A DNA stretch of 64,000 nucleotides from Spirogloea muscicola (Eukaryota; Streptophyta; Zygnematophyceae; Spirogloeales; Spirogloeaceae). The stretch spans positions 136,934 to 200,933 of the forward strand of contig WELB01000044.1 in assembly GCA_009602725.1 (NCBI GenBank), in the 5' to 3' direction. The notes below the pieces were generated by a model that did not search any database, had not been told where the DNA came from, and worked only from the letters and a program-made list of their open reading frames with translations. Position 1 is the first letter of the stretch. Each line of letters begins with the position of its first letter. Position numbers and translations under genes: made by a program. Positions 25,190-34,835 of the stretch are shown piece by piece.

Positions 25190-25255
25190 AAGTAGTAGGC
25201 TATAATTGGCCTCCCTTTTAATTTCATCCGCACCGCGCGCCTTCTCTCTTTACTG
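25190..25255. mobile_element. Solo end of family B TIR element
   Basis: Reads ATTGGCCTCCCTTTTAATTT followed by CATCCGCACCGCGCGCCTTC, matching the inner part of the family B terminal repeat. No matching right end is found within 1 kb. Confidence 0.5.
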
Positions 25256-25614
25256 TACGTATCTTACTGGGAAGTTGGTGGGCATATCATGAACTTGGTT
25301 GGGGTGGATGGTGGTTTTGGGATCCAGTGGAAAACGCTTCTCTTATGCCTTGGCTTGTAGCAACTGCTGTTATTCATTCTCTTCTTCTACCTAGATATAA
25401 TCCTTGGGACCTTTGTTTTTGTTGCTTTTAGCTTTTTATTACGTATTTTAGGAGCTGTGAAAGCCAGCCAGGTGCATACGGAGGGTGTTCATGACTAAAA
25501 AGGGGACTGATCTGGTGGTGTCGGCTAGGGGTAGTGCGCCGCGCGGAAGGAGAAGCTCTCGCAGGAGGGTAAGCGTGTCCCAGTTTTGGGTGATGGAGGA
25601 GGAGCCTTATACCC

Positions 25615-26320
25615 GTTCTGCCATAGCCTCTTCAGGCCCCGCAGTCGCTGCTTAGCTCGTAGTTTGGCCCCTTCGAACCTTGTCAATTCTTTTCGGGCTG
25701 GCTTCTCACAGCCCTTGCCCCCATTGGGAGAGCCACTTCTTCTTCTTCTTCAGGCCCCGCAGTCGCTGCTTAGCTCGTAGTCTGGCCCCTTCGAACCTTG
25801 TCATTTCTTTTCGGGCTGGCTTCTCACAGCCCTTGCCCCCATTGGGAGAGCCACTTCTTCTTATACCCCGTTTCGCTTCAGCGGTCCATGGCCCACGCCT
25901 TGCATCTGCGTGCTGGCCGTGCTCTCGCTGCTTTTAATATCAGCAGCCGCTTTCTTCTTGGCCTCCGGCTTTCGTCAGGGGGATAGTTTTCCGGCAGCTA
26001 GTCTGTCGGATTTGAGGCTCCTCAATCGTAACTACTGAGTGGTCCATCCTCCCCCGTTCTGCCATTCTCTGTTTTCTGCAGTGTTTTGTAGTGTAGTCCT
26101 TTTTCCGGCTCTCTTTCTTTTGGCTTTGGACATTGTCCATTCTTTTTTGGGCTGGCTTTGCCAGCCCCTCTCTATGGGCGCGCACTTCTTTCCATAGCCT
26201 CTTCAGGCCCCGACGTCGCTGCTTAGCTCGTAGTTTGGCCCCTTCGAACCTTGTCCATTTTTTTCGGGCTGGCTTCTCACAGCCCTTGCCCCCATTGGGA
26301 GAGCCACTTCTTCTTATACG
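25615..26320 (-). repeat. Cluster of three family A repeats with a 118-bp tandem duplication
   Basis: Two head-to-tail copies start at about 25631 and 25749 (TTCAGGCCCCGCAGTCGCTG), followed by the rest of the unit. A third copy begins near 26199. Each ends in GGGCTGGCTTCTCACAGCCC and CCATTGGGAGAGCCACTTCT. Between them a diverged hairpin core occurs at 26140-26175. Copies are almost identical, so amplification looks recent. Confidence 0.7.
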
Positions 26321-26462
26321 ACATCGTTGCCGTGCCAAAGCTTAGGAGCTAGCTGAGGAACTTCTCACTTGTATCAGTCTAGCAGTTCTATCAGTTTGTC
26401 AGATTGTAGCGGCCAAGGAAGCGGAAGCAATCAAACCACAAGCAACAAAACGGGCAAGCTCA

Positions 26463-26850
26463 ACTACAGATATTTACATCACCTGCTGCTAAGCAGAGAA
26501 GCAGAGCCGCCCGGCAACCACGGGTCAGCACACGGAGGACGCTGATCGATGACCGGATTCCGGACGGCAACTTCCCAGCGCTTGTGCACCCAACGAATCG
26601 TCCAGCTGCGTGCATTGCACAAGCTGAGCTTGCCGGATTCGAGCTCGCCGCTGTTTGAAGAGGGGCCGATGGCTGTAAACCAGCCCAGAAAAGCATGGAT
26701 AAGGTCCAAAAGGACCAGGAAACGCCGAATCACCAGCTATGCAAGTTGCTACAATGGGTGCTCAGTAACCTTTAAGTCAGCAGCCGAAATTCAGAGTGAC
26801 TTGCAGCCAAAAAAGCGTCACCTCGACGCAAAGGAGACTGACACCTGACA
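26463..26850. repeat. Dispersed repeat (family C) with family A core
   Basis: The segment TACATCACCTGCTGCTAAGC through CCGGACGGCA matches a diverged copy at 59482-59576. It is followed by a hairpin core (GGCTGTAAACCAGCCC at about 26671) and then TGCTCAGTAACC, a motif also found beside family A near 6813. It is not coding as far as I can see. Confidence 0.45.
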
Positions 26851-28139
26851 GGCAAGAACGCCATATTTGCCTCCGGCAAAGCCATCGCAGCTGGGGACAT
26901 CCTCATGTCGTGCATGTCTTAGATCAGTATCAAACCCGAGTAAGATATGGAAACGAAGACCTATGTAAACAAAGATGTCGACTGCTGCTGCTGGCGGAGG
27001 AGGCAGGCTATGCCAGGCGGAAGGCGGCAGGCACCAAGTAGCGGAAGTACGGTGATCACCCTGCCGGTGACGACGTTGTTGCGCTTGCGGTCGAGTGCAA
27101 CGAGCCGTTCGGGACTCGCTGGCTCGACCTAGTCCAGCAGCTTTCGCGTCATGTTGTGACCTGCCGCCAAGGGCAACAGAGCTAGCAGCCCAGCTTCCAC
27201 GCTATCGAGTCGCTCGCTCAGGTATACAGAATGTGCCTTGCCATTGCTCTATGGCCTACCCGTGGAAGCACCAGCAATGTGTATTGGTGATTGCTTTTCA
27301 TTGCTGATACTGTGCAGTACATGCGTCAACAGGCGTCACAATGTACCTCCTCAACCACGCAAGTGCACCGCAAGGAGGCCAGGCGGAGGCCGTTGCAGGC
27401 GATGCATGCTACGCCGCTGTCAACAGCCTCGTGAAGCTTGCAGGTTTAAGGCAGCTGGCTAAGAATGACGCCATGGAGTCGGAGGTGAGGGCGAGGAGGG
27501 CGATGAGGTCTCTGAAAGCAGAGATGAGGAAGTAAGTACACGCCCTCTTGGCATTTGCCGTGCACTTACAACAGGCGCCTTGGCCGCTACCTCCCGCTTC
27601 GACAGGGCGACCTTCCACCTTCTAGTTTCTCCAATCTGCATATGTGCAGATATTTGCAGTATGTCATGGAGAGTAGTTTCGTGATGTTACTGCTTTCCAG
27701 CCCTTCTGATCTTGTCCACTCCTCTTGGGCTGGCCCCTCACAGCCATCGCCTTGCTCTGAAAGAGTCAATTGCAAGAATGGCACAAGGTCCACCACCTCT
27801 TGCAAAAGAACCGAAGGCTGTAAACGGCTATCCGAGTGAAGAATGAGCAAAGTCTACGGTAAAAGGTGGAACCATAGCCCTGGAAACCCTGGAAAGCAAG
27901 TCAATGTGGCGTGATCAGCCCGCCATTCTCTCCTCATGGAATTGGTGGCTCGTATACCTCGCCAACAGTGCTGGCTGGGATGGCGCCGAGTTATGTGGTC
28001 AAAATTTCTGCAAGATTTCTGTGACTGCGAGTAAGCTTGTCAGGTGTGACAATCTAGGAACGAAGTTGTCAATCAGAAAAAGCAGCTCTTCAAAAGGAGG
28101 CGAGCTGTGAATGCTCAGGCCACAAGAGAATGACAAGGT

Positions 28140-28900
28140 CCACAAGAGCTGTTAGATGGTTCTACATAATGAGTCAACGTTAGTGAGTGAGCAACTTAGA
28201 CATAAAGAGAATGCAGTAAATAGATTTACCACGGTGGCCACACACTATTTAACTCACATCTTGTGTCTATATACTACATCCATCAGACATAGCCGATATT
28301 ATTAAAGTGTTGCTTGAATCTTATCAGCTTGAGTTGTGGTAGTGTTGTTACGTGTTAGGGGAAACGTTTAAGATACTGCATGTTGTCCATAAACAGGATA
28401 CATTGACCACAAATGTGTCAATATTCGTGACTAGAATGAATTATATTGTGCTTTTTCGGCACATGTCTTTATTGGACTCAAAGTTTCACTTCAACGTGGT
28501 GAAGAAAAGTGTAGGAAATTTGTAATGGAACATGCACGAATAGAAAATGTATTGACACGATATCGATCATAAACATGTAGATTATAACTTTATAGGAGAG
28601 CTAGATATGACTTGGTACATTTTTCCATCCAGTTGCAATACACGCTTATAGAGAGTAGTATACACCCACTTTTAGGGGTTAAGATTACAACAGTGCATGT
28701 ATTATGTGTGCGCCTGGATGCAAAGCCTAACTTCAAGAATATACATTGGATATAATATTTCTTTACAATATCTGGAATGATTAAAACCACACAACGATCT
28801 CATCAACTTCAGTCAAAGATAATGTTTCTTACGAATTATTTGGACTCATTAAAGTCCTTTGCTTACATAGAAAAGGTATACAAAATCTGTTCATGATGTT
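28140..28900. other. AT-rich non-coding island
   Basis: Roughly 750 bases clearly richer in A and T than everything around them, with stop codons in all frames and no hairpin-core or TIR copies. I cannot say whether it is 3' matrix, an inserted element or organelle-derived DNA. I recognised no organelle gene in it. Confidence 0.5.
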
Positions 28901-28912
28901 GATGGAGCAGGC

Positions 28913-28986
28913 AACAACTCAAACAACCCCTTTCCACAATTCCACAGCCTACGCTACAACTCAAACAACCCGTTTTCACAATTCCT
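28913..28986. repeat. Short tandem duplication, 29-bp units
   Basis: CAACTCAAACAACCCCTTTC and its continuation to ACAATTCC occurs twice, starting near 28914 and 28958, with two base differences. It lies just downstream of the ELIP gene that ends at 29098. Confidence 0.6.
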
Positions 28987-29097
28987 GAGCTGAATTGAGC
29001 TACAGGAGATTTGCCCACAGATTGTCTCATGGCGATTTAGCTTAAATGCCCAGCGATTCGCCTGCTAGTGCATTTCGCACTCAGTGTATGCTATAAT

Positions 29098-30672
29098 CTA
29101 AAAGAATGAGTGTCCAGCCACCTGCTCGAAGATGAGCAGACCGGCAAAGCCAATCATGGCCAGGCGACCATTCCACCTCTCAGCCTTTGCATTGAATGGC
29201 CCGTTGCTGCGCACAAATGATGTTCAGAGAAAGGGTCAGATGTACGAAAACTGTAGCATCAAGCATCAAGTAGCTTCTGATGGCTTCCCTTTGACAGTCT
29301 CCTAGGAGAGTACGATCTACACCCTCCTGCAAACTGCTAATATGGCCTTGTCAAAGCGATAATTTGCTGCTTGTTCCTTCTTGAGAAGCTAGTACCAATG
29401 GCTCTCACCTGCGGCTGTCCGGACTTTCGGACTTGAGAAGGGGAACCAGAGATGACCAGAAGACCACCTGCGCAGCACCAATGAGCCAATACAGGCCAGA
29501 GTTGTGCGATCCAGCAATTTGCTGAACAATGGGCTGGTGTGGGCTGGTCACCAACTCAGCAACGGCTGCCCAGGCACAGCCAAGCATGGCCTGTTCACAT
29601 ATGACGACCATACATTTGTCAGCAACAGATATAACATACAACAAATTGGGAGTTGGCATCTTATGCTGTCTACTACCAAAGAAATTGGTAAAATCTGACA
29701 GCACTCTGATGTCTGCGTAATATGCCGCTATACTACTAGTGTGCCACTGGACAAACAACCCAGCTCCTCTCGAGAAATTCCCAAACTGCAGTGCAGAGCC
29801 TACTTGTAGACTTGAAGTTGCTCAGTTGTCTAGTCCAGGTGAATAGCTGAGAGCAGACTACTGCGAAAGTGAATGAGTGCTAGCAGGCGAGCAGACAAAG
29901 CCAGTTCAATACCAGACGTCCATTGATGGTCTCAGGAGCAGGCCCATCAAAAGCCATCAAGCTGCCGAAGGACCTGTCTCCTGTCTCAGGCCTACGCTCC
30001 AGCTCTGGCCGAGGGATGGTGGCTCCACTGGCGGGGACAGTTCCAACAACCGACTGCTTCTCAGAACCAGGACCACCCTGCTTGTCTTGGTTGGCTTTGA
30101 CACTCTCGGGAGTGATGTTGACCTTGGTGCTATCAATAGCATCCTTCACCTGGAAGCTCGCAGATTGTCTTGTCAGCCTGGTTTACCAGATGTTAGACCA
30201 ATTTCTATTCAAAGGAAATGCAATTGTCTGCTGACGGTGTCGAGGTTCAGATCGTATATCTGAAAGCTGGCTAATGTAGGTGATCAGATCTTTGAGACCG
30301 CCACTACCGGTAAACACGTCAAGATGGAAGGTCAGTCTTACCGCGTCAAGAGGTGACCGCTGAGCACGGACCATCACAGTGGCCCGGCGCTGCTTAGAGA
30401 TGATCGAGACATTGGTCATAAGCGGAGCTCCCATGACAGTAGAGCTGCAAATGAGCACACACACAGCCGTGTTCACATCCAGGTAGACTGGCTCGCAGAC
30501 ACAGCTCTAAAAGTTGCTTGAGAGAAGTCAATTGTAACAGAGGCTAGAACCACCACTTCAATGGCTGTTATGGTCACTACCTGGTGAAGGAGCTGGCACT
30601 TGCAGCCGGCCGGGCAGCGAGGGTCACATGACCCAGGCCCGCAACAGCGCTCATGGCGCAGGTGGCTGCCAT
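29098..30672 (-). CDS. Early light-induced protein, ELIP copy 1; five exons
   Basis: ELIPs are nuclear-encoded thylakoid proteins of the light-harvesting superfamily that bind pigments transiently and protect against excess light. Exons in order are 30581-30672, 30342-30444, 29913-30149, 29409-29590 and 29098-29206, GT-AG and in phase, coding for 240 residues. The leader MAATCAMSAVAGLGHVTLAA and what follows looks like a plastid transit peptide. The conserved stretch IPRPELERRPETGDRSFGSL precedes helix 1, PETINGRLAMLGCAWAAVAE, with the E-x-x-N-G-R chlorophyll-binding motif. A second helix (SGLYWLIGAAQVVFWSSLVP) follows, then helix 3, AERWNGRLAMIGFAGLLIFE. Three helices and both E/N/R motifs are intact. 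It lies in direct tandem with a second ELIP on the same strand, with the same intron number and phases. Confidence 0.95.
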
Positions 30673-31187
30673 TGTCGTGGACTGAGGAGCACGAAGGTGT
30701 GAGTCGAAGCGACCGGAGCGGAGAGAGACAGCTGGTGGAAACGGAGGGGCAGGTGAGGAAGCAAGTGAGTCTAGTGGTGACAACTGCAGCCTTGGTTTTG
30801 CTTATGAGGGACGGTGTTTCGGAGTGGGGGAAAGCGAGGCGAATCACGGAGTACGTGGATATGGAACTGTCCATGCCAAGTGGTGCTCTTGCGGGGCCCA
30901 CAGTTCCAAGGAGCCAGGAGGCGACTGCAGCTCCGCGGGGGGGGCCGATACGTGGTGGCCCGAAAGCCCGACGGGCCGCACCAGGAGTACGTGGCGGGAT
31001 GCTGGCCAACGTGGCCGAGCTCGCCAATGGCTTCCGGCCACGACAAGTGCCTCCGCCATGCTGGGAGCAGGTCGCGCCGCGTGCAGAGTCCCAGTGGGCA
31101 AAAGCGGCTGCCAGATGGCTGCCTACAGTGCGGCCGCGACAGTGCGTGCGCTGTAGCAGCTACCCACGTGGCGGGCCGCCAAGGAGG

Positions 31188-31226
31188 CCCCCCCCCCCCC
31201 CCCCCNTGGCCCCCCCCCCCCCCCCC
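31188..31226. repeat. Poly-C tract with an N
   Basis: A run of C is broken by NTGG at 31206-31209. It is probably a sequencing or assembly weak point rather than a functional element. Confidence 0.8.
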
Positions 31227-31318
31227 TTTCGGCTTACTCGACTTCCTCAGCTGGCACGGGGGTTACCGAGAGCGCCTTCTTTGCCTGGCCCCTAGCGTCT
31301 GCCAATTAAGATATGAAC

Positions 31319-31430
31319 GCAAGCGCGGCCAGATTAACTGGTGGCTGGAAGAGGCCAGCCCAAAGGCAAGCGCGGCCAGATTAAGTGGTAGCTGGGAGAG
31401 GCCAGTCCAGAGGAATGGACAAGGTCTGAA
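31319..31430 (+). repeat. Tandem pair of hairpin cores (family A type)
   Basis: Two units of about 50 bp, each GCAAGCGCGGCCAGATTAA, then TGGTGGCTGG and GAGGCCAGC, lie side by side. The second continues into AATGGACAAGGTCTGAAGGA, the usual family A flank. Confidence 0.55.
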
Positions 31431-32479
31431 GGAGCCGGAGTGCTAAGGACTGAGACAGCAGCAAGCGGTCTGGACACCCTCTGTATGCCACCGACCCGGC
31501 TGGCTTCTACAGCCGCTCTTGAATTATTATCAGCAGCCGCGCTCTCTTCTTCCCTTCTGTGCTTGGCCGCTCTGGGTCTGTGTTACTGACCGGATGCTGT
31601 TCCCAAATGGGGCAGGCCGTTGACTATTGCCGCCCAGCTCAAGGCGTGCCTCGCTGTGTGCTTGCTAGCAGCGCGACAGTGGGCGTGTTGGGCTTGCATG
31701 CAACTCCCGGTGCTAGCCTCACAGGGAGCATGCTGCTTGCTCCGTTGCCTTCCTAGAAACAATTTCTTGGCAAGAAGCGGCTGTGATTTGCCAAGCTGTG
31801 CACAGGTAGCACAGGCAGGTGATGCGAATTTTCACACACGGCGCAGCGTATTTTGGCCGCCTGCGTCTGACGATGGCTGGGGATAAGAAGGCCCTTCCGA
31901 GAAACGACAGGACATCTTTGGAATACGTCAGCTACAGACCCTAGGTCCCCAACATGCAGCGGATAATTGTCGTTCAATCAAGTGCAAAGGGTGAAGGGGG
32001 CAGGTCCTGCACTTCCTCAAAAGCTTCCGCCAAGAGATAGGACCACTCAGGTTTTCTTGAAAGAGGTGACAGCAAGTGACAGCAGGTTTGTTTACGGCAT
32101 ATGTGTAAAATATGGCCACATGAGTAAGAAATACAACGTACAGCTACCCCACGTAAAAATAGAACAACTTCCACGAAATTGCAACAGCCCATCCAATCCT
32201 CAGCGGCTTTCAACCAACATATACATCACAAACAGATCTTCAGGTTGTTCTACAGAAGGCTTTCAGTACAACAACCCCGCAAGGATGGCTGAGATCCCTG
32301 GGGTAGGTTGTAGTGGCTGTTACGCATTGTCCTGCTGGCATAGTGATAACAGCAAGCACCACTACACTTTTGGTAGCAGTGCCAGCACACGAGAGAATTG
32401 CAGAAGCGATTTACTTTTTGGCTAAACAAAGGGATGCTGTTGTCACAGATAGCTAGCCCCATTGACTAAGACCTGTAGT

Positions 32480-34164
32480 CTATTTAACGCTAGAGACAAT
32501 GGTCTCAACTGCCTTCGCAGCTGGACCCCAATCGATGAATGCATGATGGGCAGCTGCCTCGAATGCCAGAAGGCCAGCAAATCCAAGCATGGCAGTCCTT
32601 CCATTCCATCTCTCAGCTTGAGCATTGAATGGGCCATTCCTGGATAAAGCAACATTCCCTACATCAGTCCAGCCTATTGGTCATGCATGGAGTTCTATGA
32701 GAAGTAACTGATGAGTGAATGAAGCAAGCTTGCCGATATGAATTAAGTTCAATGGCCATGCTATTGAGTTGTCAAAGGTACCTCTACACGGGCTATCAAA
32801 TGCAGGTCCTGCTACCTTCAGCATAACAACTACCTGTCTTGCACAAACTGTTCGAAGGTGGGGAGTCACTCACACTCGACTGTCGGGGCTCTCTCCCTGG
32901 AACATGGGGACCAAAGATGCATAGAAGAAGACTTGGCCAAAGACTAGCAACCAGAACAGGCCAGTGCTGCCAGGCTCTGTGACTTGCTGCACAATCGTCT
33001 TGTGTGTGTAGTACTCCCCAATGAGGCCCCAAAAGAATCCAACCATGGCCTACATTATTCAAAGACAAAGTAGTTGCACACCTATACGCACTAAGAAACA
33101 GCAGGGCAGACTGCAGAGTAGACTACAGGGTAGCTGCATCTTCCTCAAGTAGCCGCGATAGTTTGCAATGTGCTGCACACATTGAAGATAAGCCTGCAGT
33201 CTTGCATGTGCCGCTGCACAATCATGACATGTCCTTACCAGCCGGCCGTTGATCGTCTCAGGTCCAGGACCATCAAATGCCATGATGCTCTGGAACGTAG
33301 TATCTCCGGTCTCTGGGCGTCTCTCAATCTCTGGACGAGGGATGGTAGTCCCTGTTTTGGAAGGGACCGTACCCACAACTGACCGCTTCTCGTCCTCCCT
33401 AGCCATGTTCTCCCGCACCTTGTCGGCCGTGATATTCACTTTTGTTCCCTTCACAGCATCTTTGACCTGTAAGGCAACTTGGCATTGTGAGTCTACCTCG
33501 CTGAAACTTTTGAGCATGGTCTGACAAAGAAGCTGTAGTTCCATTACTGCAAGAAAATCCCAGCAGAGTAGATTTGGCCTTGCCATGCATCATGTTAGCA
33601 CTCTGAATATCAACAGCGACGCTCAATCGCCCCAGTCGAAATAGAGAACTTAATCAACCTTGTGCACATTGACTACGGGCGTCCAGACTTGGTCAAAGAG
33701 CAACTAAATGCTAGTGCTGGGCAGCTGAACACTCTCTGAGAGTACAAGTCGTCCTCTGAAATGGAACGGTGTCACCTACCGTGTCAAGAAGGTCGTCAGT
33801 AGGAGAACGATCATTCCTGACAGCAAGAGGTCGAATTGTTTGTTTCTTCTGCTGCCTTCCGCCAATTGATCTGATAGGAGCCAGGAAAGGTGAAGCCAAG
33901 TTGATGGACCTGGAATGAAGTAAGGGGTCATCAACGTTCAGTCGGACATATGATTATGCTGTAGTAAGGGATAACATTGATGGCGGCCTAGGAGGCGAAC
34001 TTTCTCTACCTGTAAAGAGGCATCCCATGGCTCCTGTAGTAGACTCCAAATAGAAGAGCATTTACAAACAAGCGGAAGACGGACCTGGGCATGCGCTGGC
34101 TGCCAGCACTGCTACTGCCGAGGACCAGCGCGCCGGCGGAGGCGGCAGACATGATCGCGGCCAT
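32480..34164 (-). CDS. Early light-induced protein, ELIP copy 2; five exons
   Basis: Exons in order are 34085-34164, 33780-33909, 33239-33466, 32874-33049 and 32480-32639, GT-AG and in phase, coding for 257 residues. The leader MAAIMSAASAGALVLGSSSA is transit-peptide-like. The shared stretch TTIPRPEIERRPETGDTTF leads into helix 1 (PETINGRLAMVGFFWGLIGE). Helix 2 is STGLFWLLVFGQVFFYASLV, and helix 3 is AERWNGRTAMLGFAGLLAFE. Compared with copy 1 the C terminus is longer by an AAHHAFIDWGP-type tail, and many helix positions differ, so the duplication is not very recent despite the conserved exon plan. Its role is photoprotection in the thylakoid by family. It is probably light- or stress-induced, though no element proving this is visible. 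Confidence 0.95.
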
Positions 34165-34835
34165 GGCAGCTGGTGCACAATCAGCACAAAAGCCGGAGCC
34201 GGGAGCTCGCGCGCGAGAGCTGGTCGACGCGGAGGGAGGTCAGGGGGAGCAACGCCGAGTGTCTGAAGGGGCTACAGCAGCCAGTGAAGAAGCAGTGTGA
34301 GCTGCGGCCGTTCACAAGAGCGTTCACAAACACCGGGTAGCTAGGAGAGGGGAGGACAGCAGAAACCTTCCACTTTGTGGCAATAAGCTGTAGTATGTAC
34401 AGCCTCCGCCGGTTGGGGAAAAGACGCGCGGTGCGCATGAAATGAAAAAGGGTGGCCAAATCCAAGCCGATACATTGTTCAGGTACCCGGTGGGGGGGGG
34501 AGGTGGGGCGCGTCAGTCTGCCAGATGGCGGCCGGCGAAGCCCCTCCCTCGCCCTGGGGACTGCTCGCCACCCACGTGGCCGTCGAGGCCGTGCGGCGGT
34601 GGCGCCTTGCTGGTGGACCACCACGCTGGCGAGAGCTGCCGCCATGCTGGCGGCCGCGTGGCAATAGGTGGAGGGCCACGTCAGCGTTTGTCTCGGTTTA
34701 GTAGTTATAATGTATTAAATTGTAGAATCGTATCATTTCCGTTAACATATGAGGTAATCTAGCCTCTCGTACTTCGTCAATTTTCTCGCATCTTCTATCT
34801 CGGTGGCGCGCCCGCCACTGGCCCCGCGAGCTGCC
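34165..34835. other. Divergent promoter region of ELIP copy 2 and the next gene
   Basis: GC-rich 670 bases between divergent genes. It includes one end of a family B element (about 34420-34483, GACGCGCGGTGCGCATGAAA through ACATTGTTCAGG), so a mobile-element end sits inside a likely promoter of a light-responsive gene. No coding sequence is supported. Confidence 0.5.

Larger units (their letters stand above)
24862..29097. other. Repeat-rich gene desert left of the ELIP pair
   Basis: About 4.2 kb. It holds the GC-rich ApaG promoter, with a short tandem of CGGCGCCGGCAGA near 25030-25070. It also holds one end of a family B element (25190-25250), a family A cluster (25615-26320), further repeat pieces (26460-26850 and 27690-27840) and an AT-rich island (28140-28900). 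The open frame at 27341-27535 (ending SLKAEMRK) is slightly protein-like, but I cannot connect it to any other exon. Confidence 0.5.
30673..32479. other. Spacer between the tandem ELIP genes
   Basis: 1.8 kb. It contains the ELIP copy 1 promoter, a C-rich homopolymer with an N (31188-31226), a tandem hairpin-core pair (31319-31430) and another core copy near 31500. No gene is convincing. The open frames at 30600-31450 are GC-driven. Confidence 0.45.

Noticed and set aside
27341-27535. Open frame ending SLKAEMRK
   Set aside because: Slightly protein-like, but without neighbouring exons, start context or homology I could recognise. Kept only as a note in the spacer entry.
28140-28900. Plastid or mitochondrial insertion
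   Set aside because: The AT-rich composition would fit, but I recognise no organelle gene fragment, so the claim is not supported.
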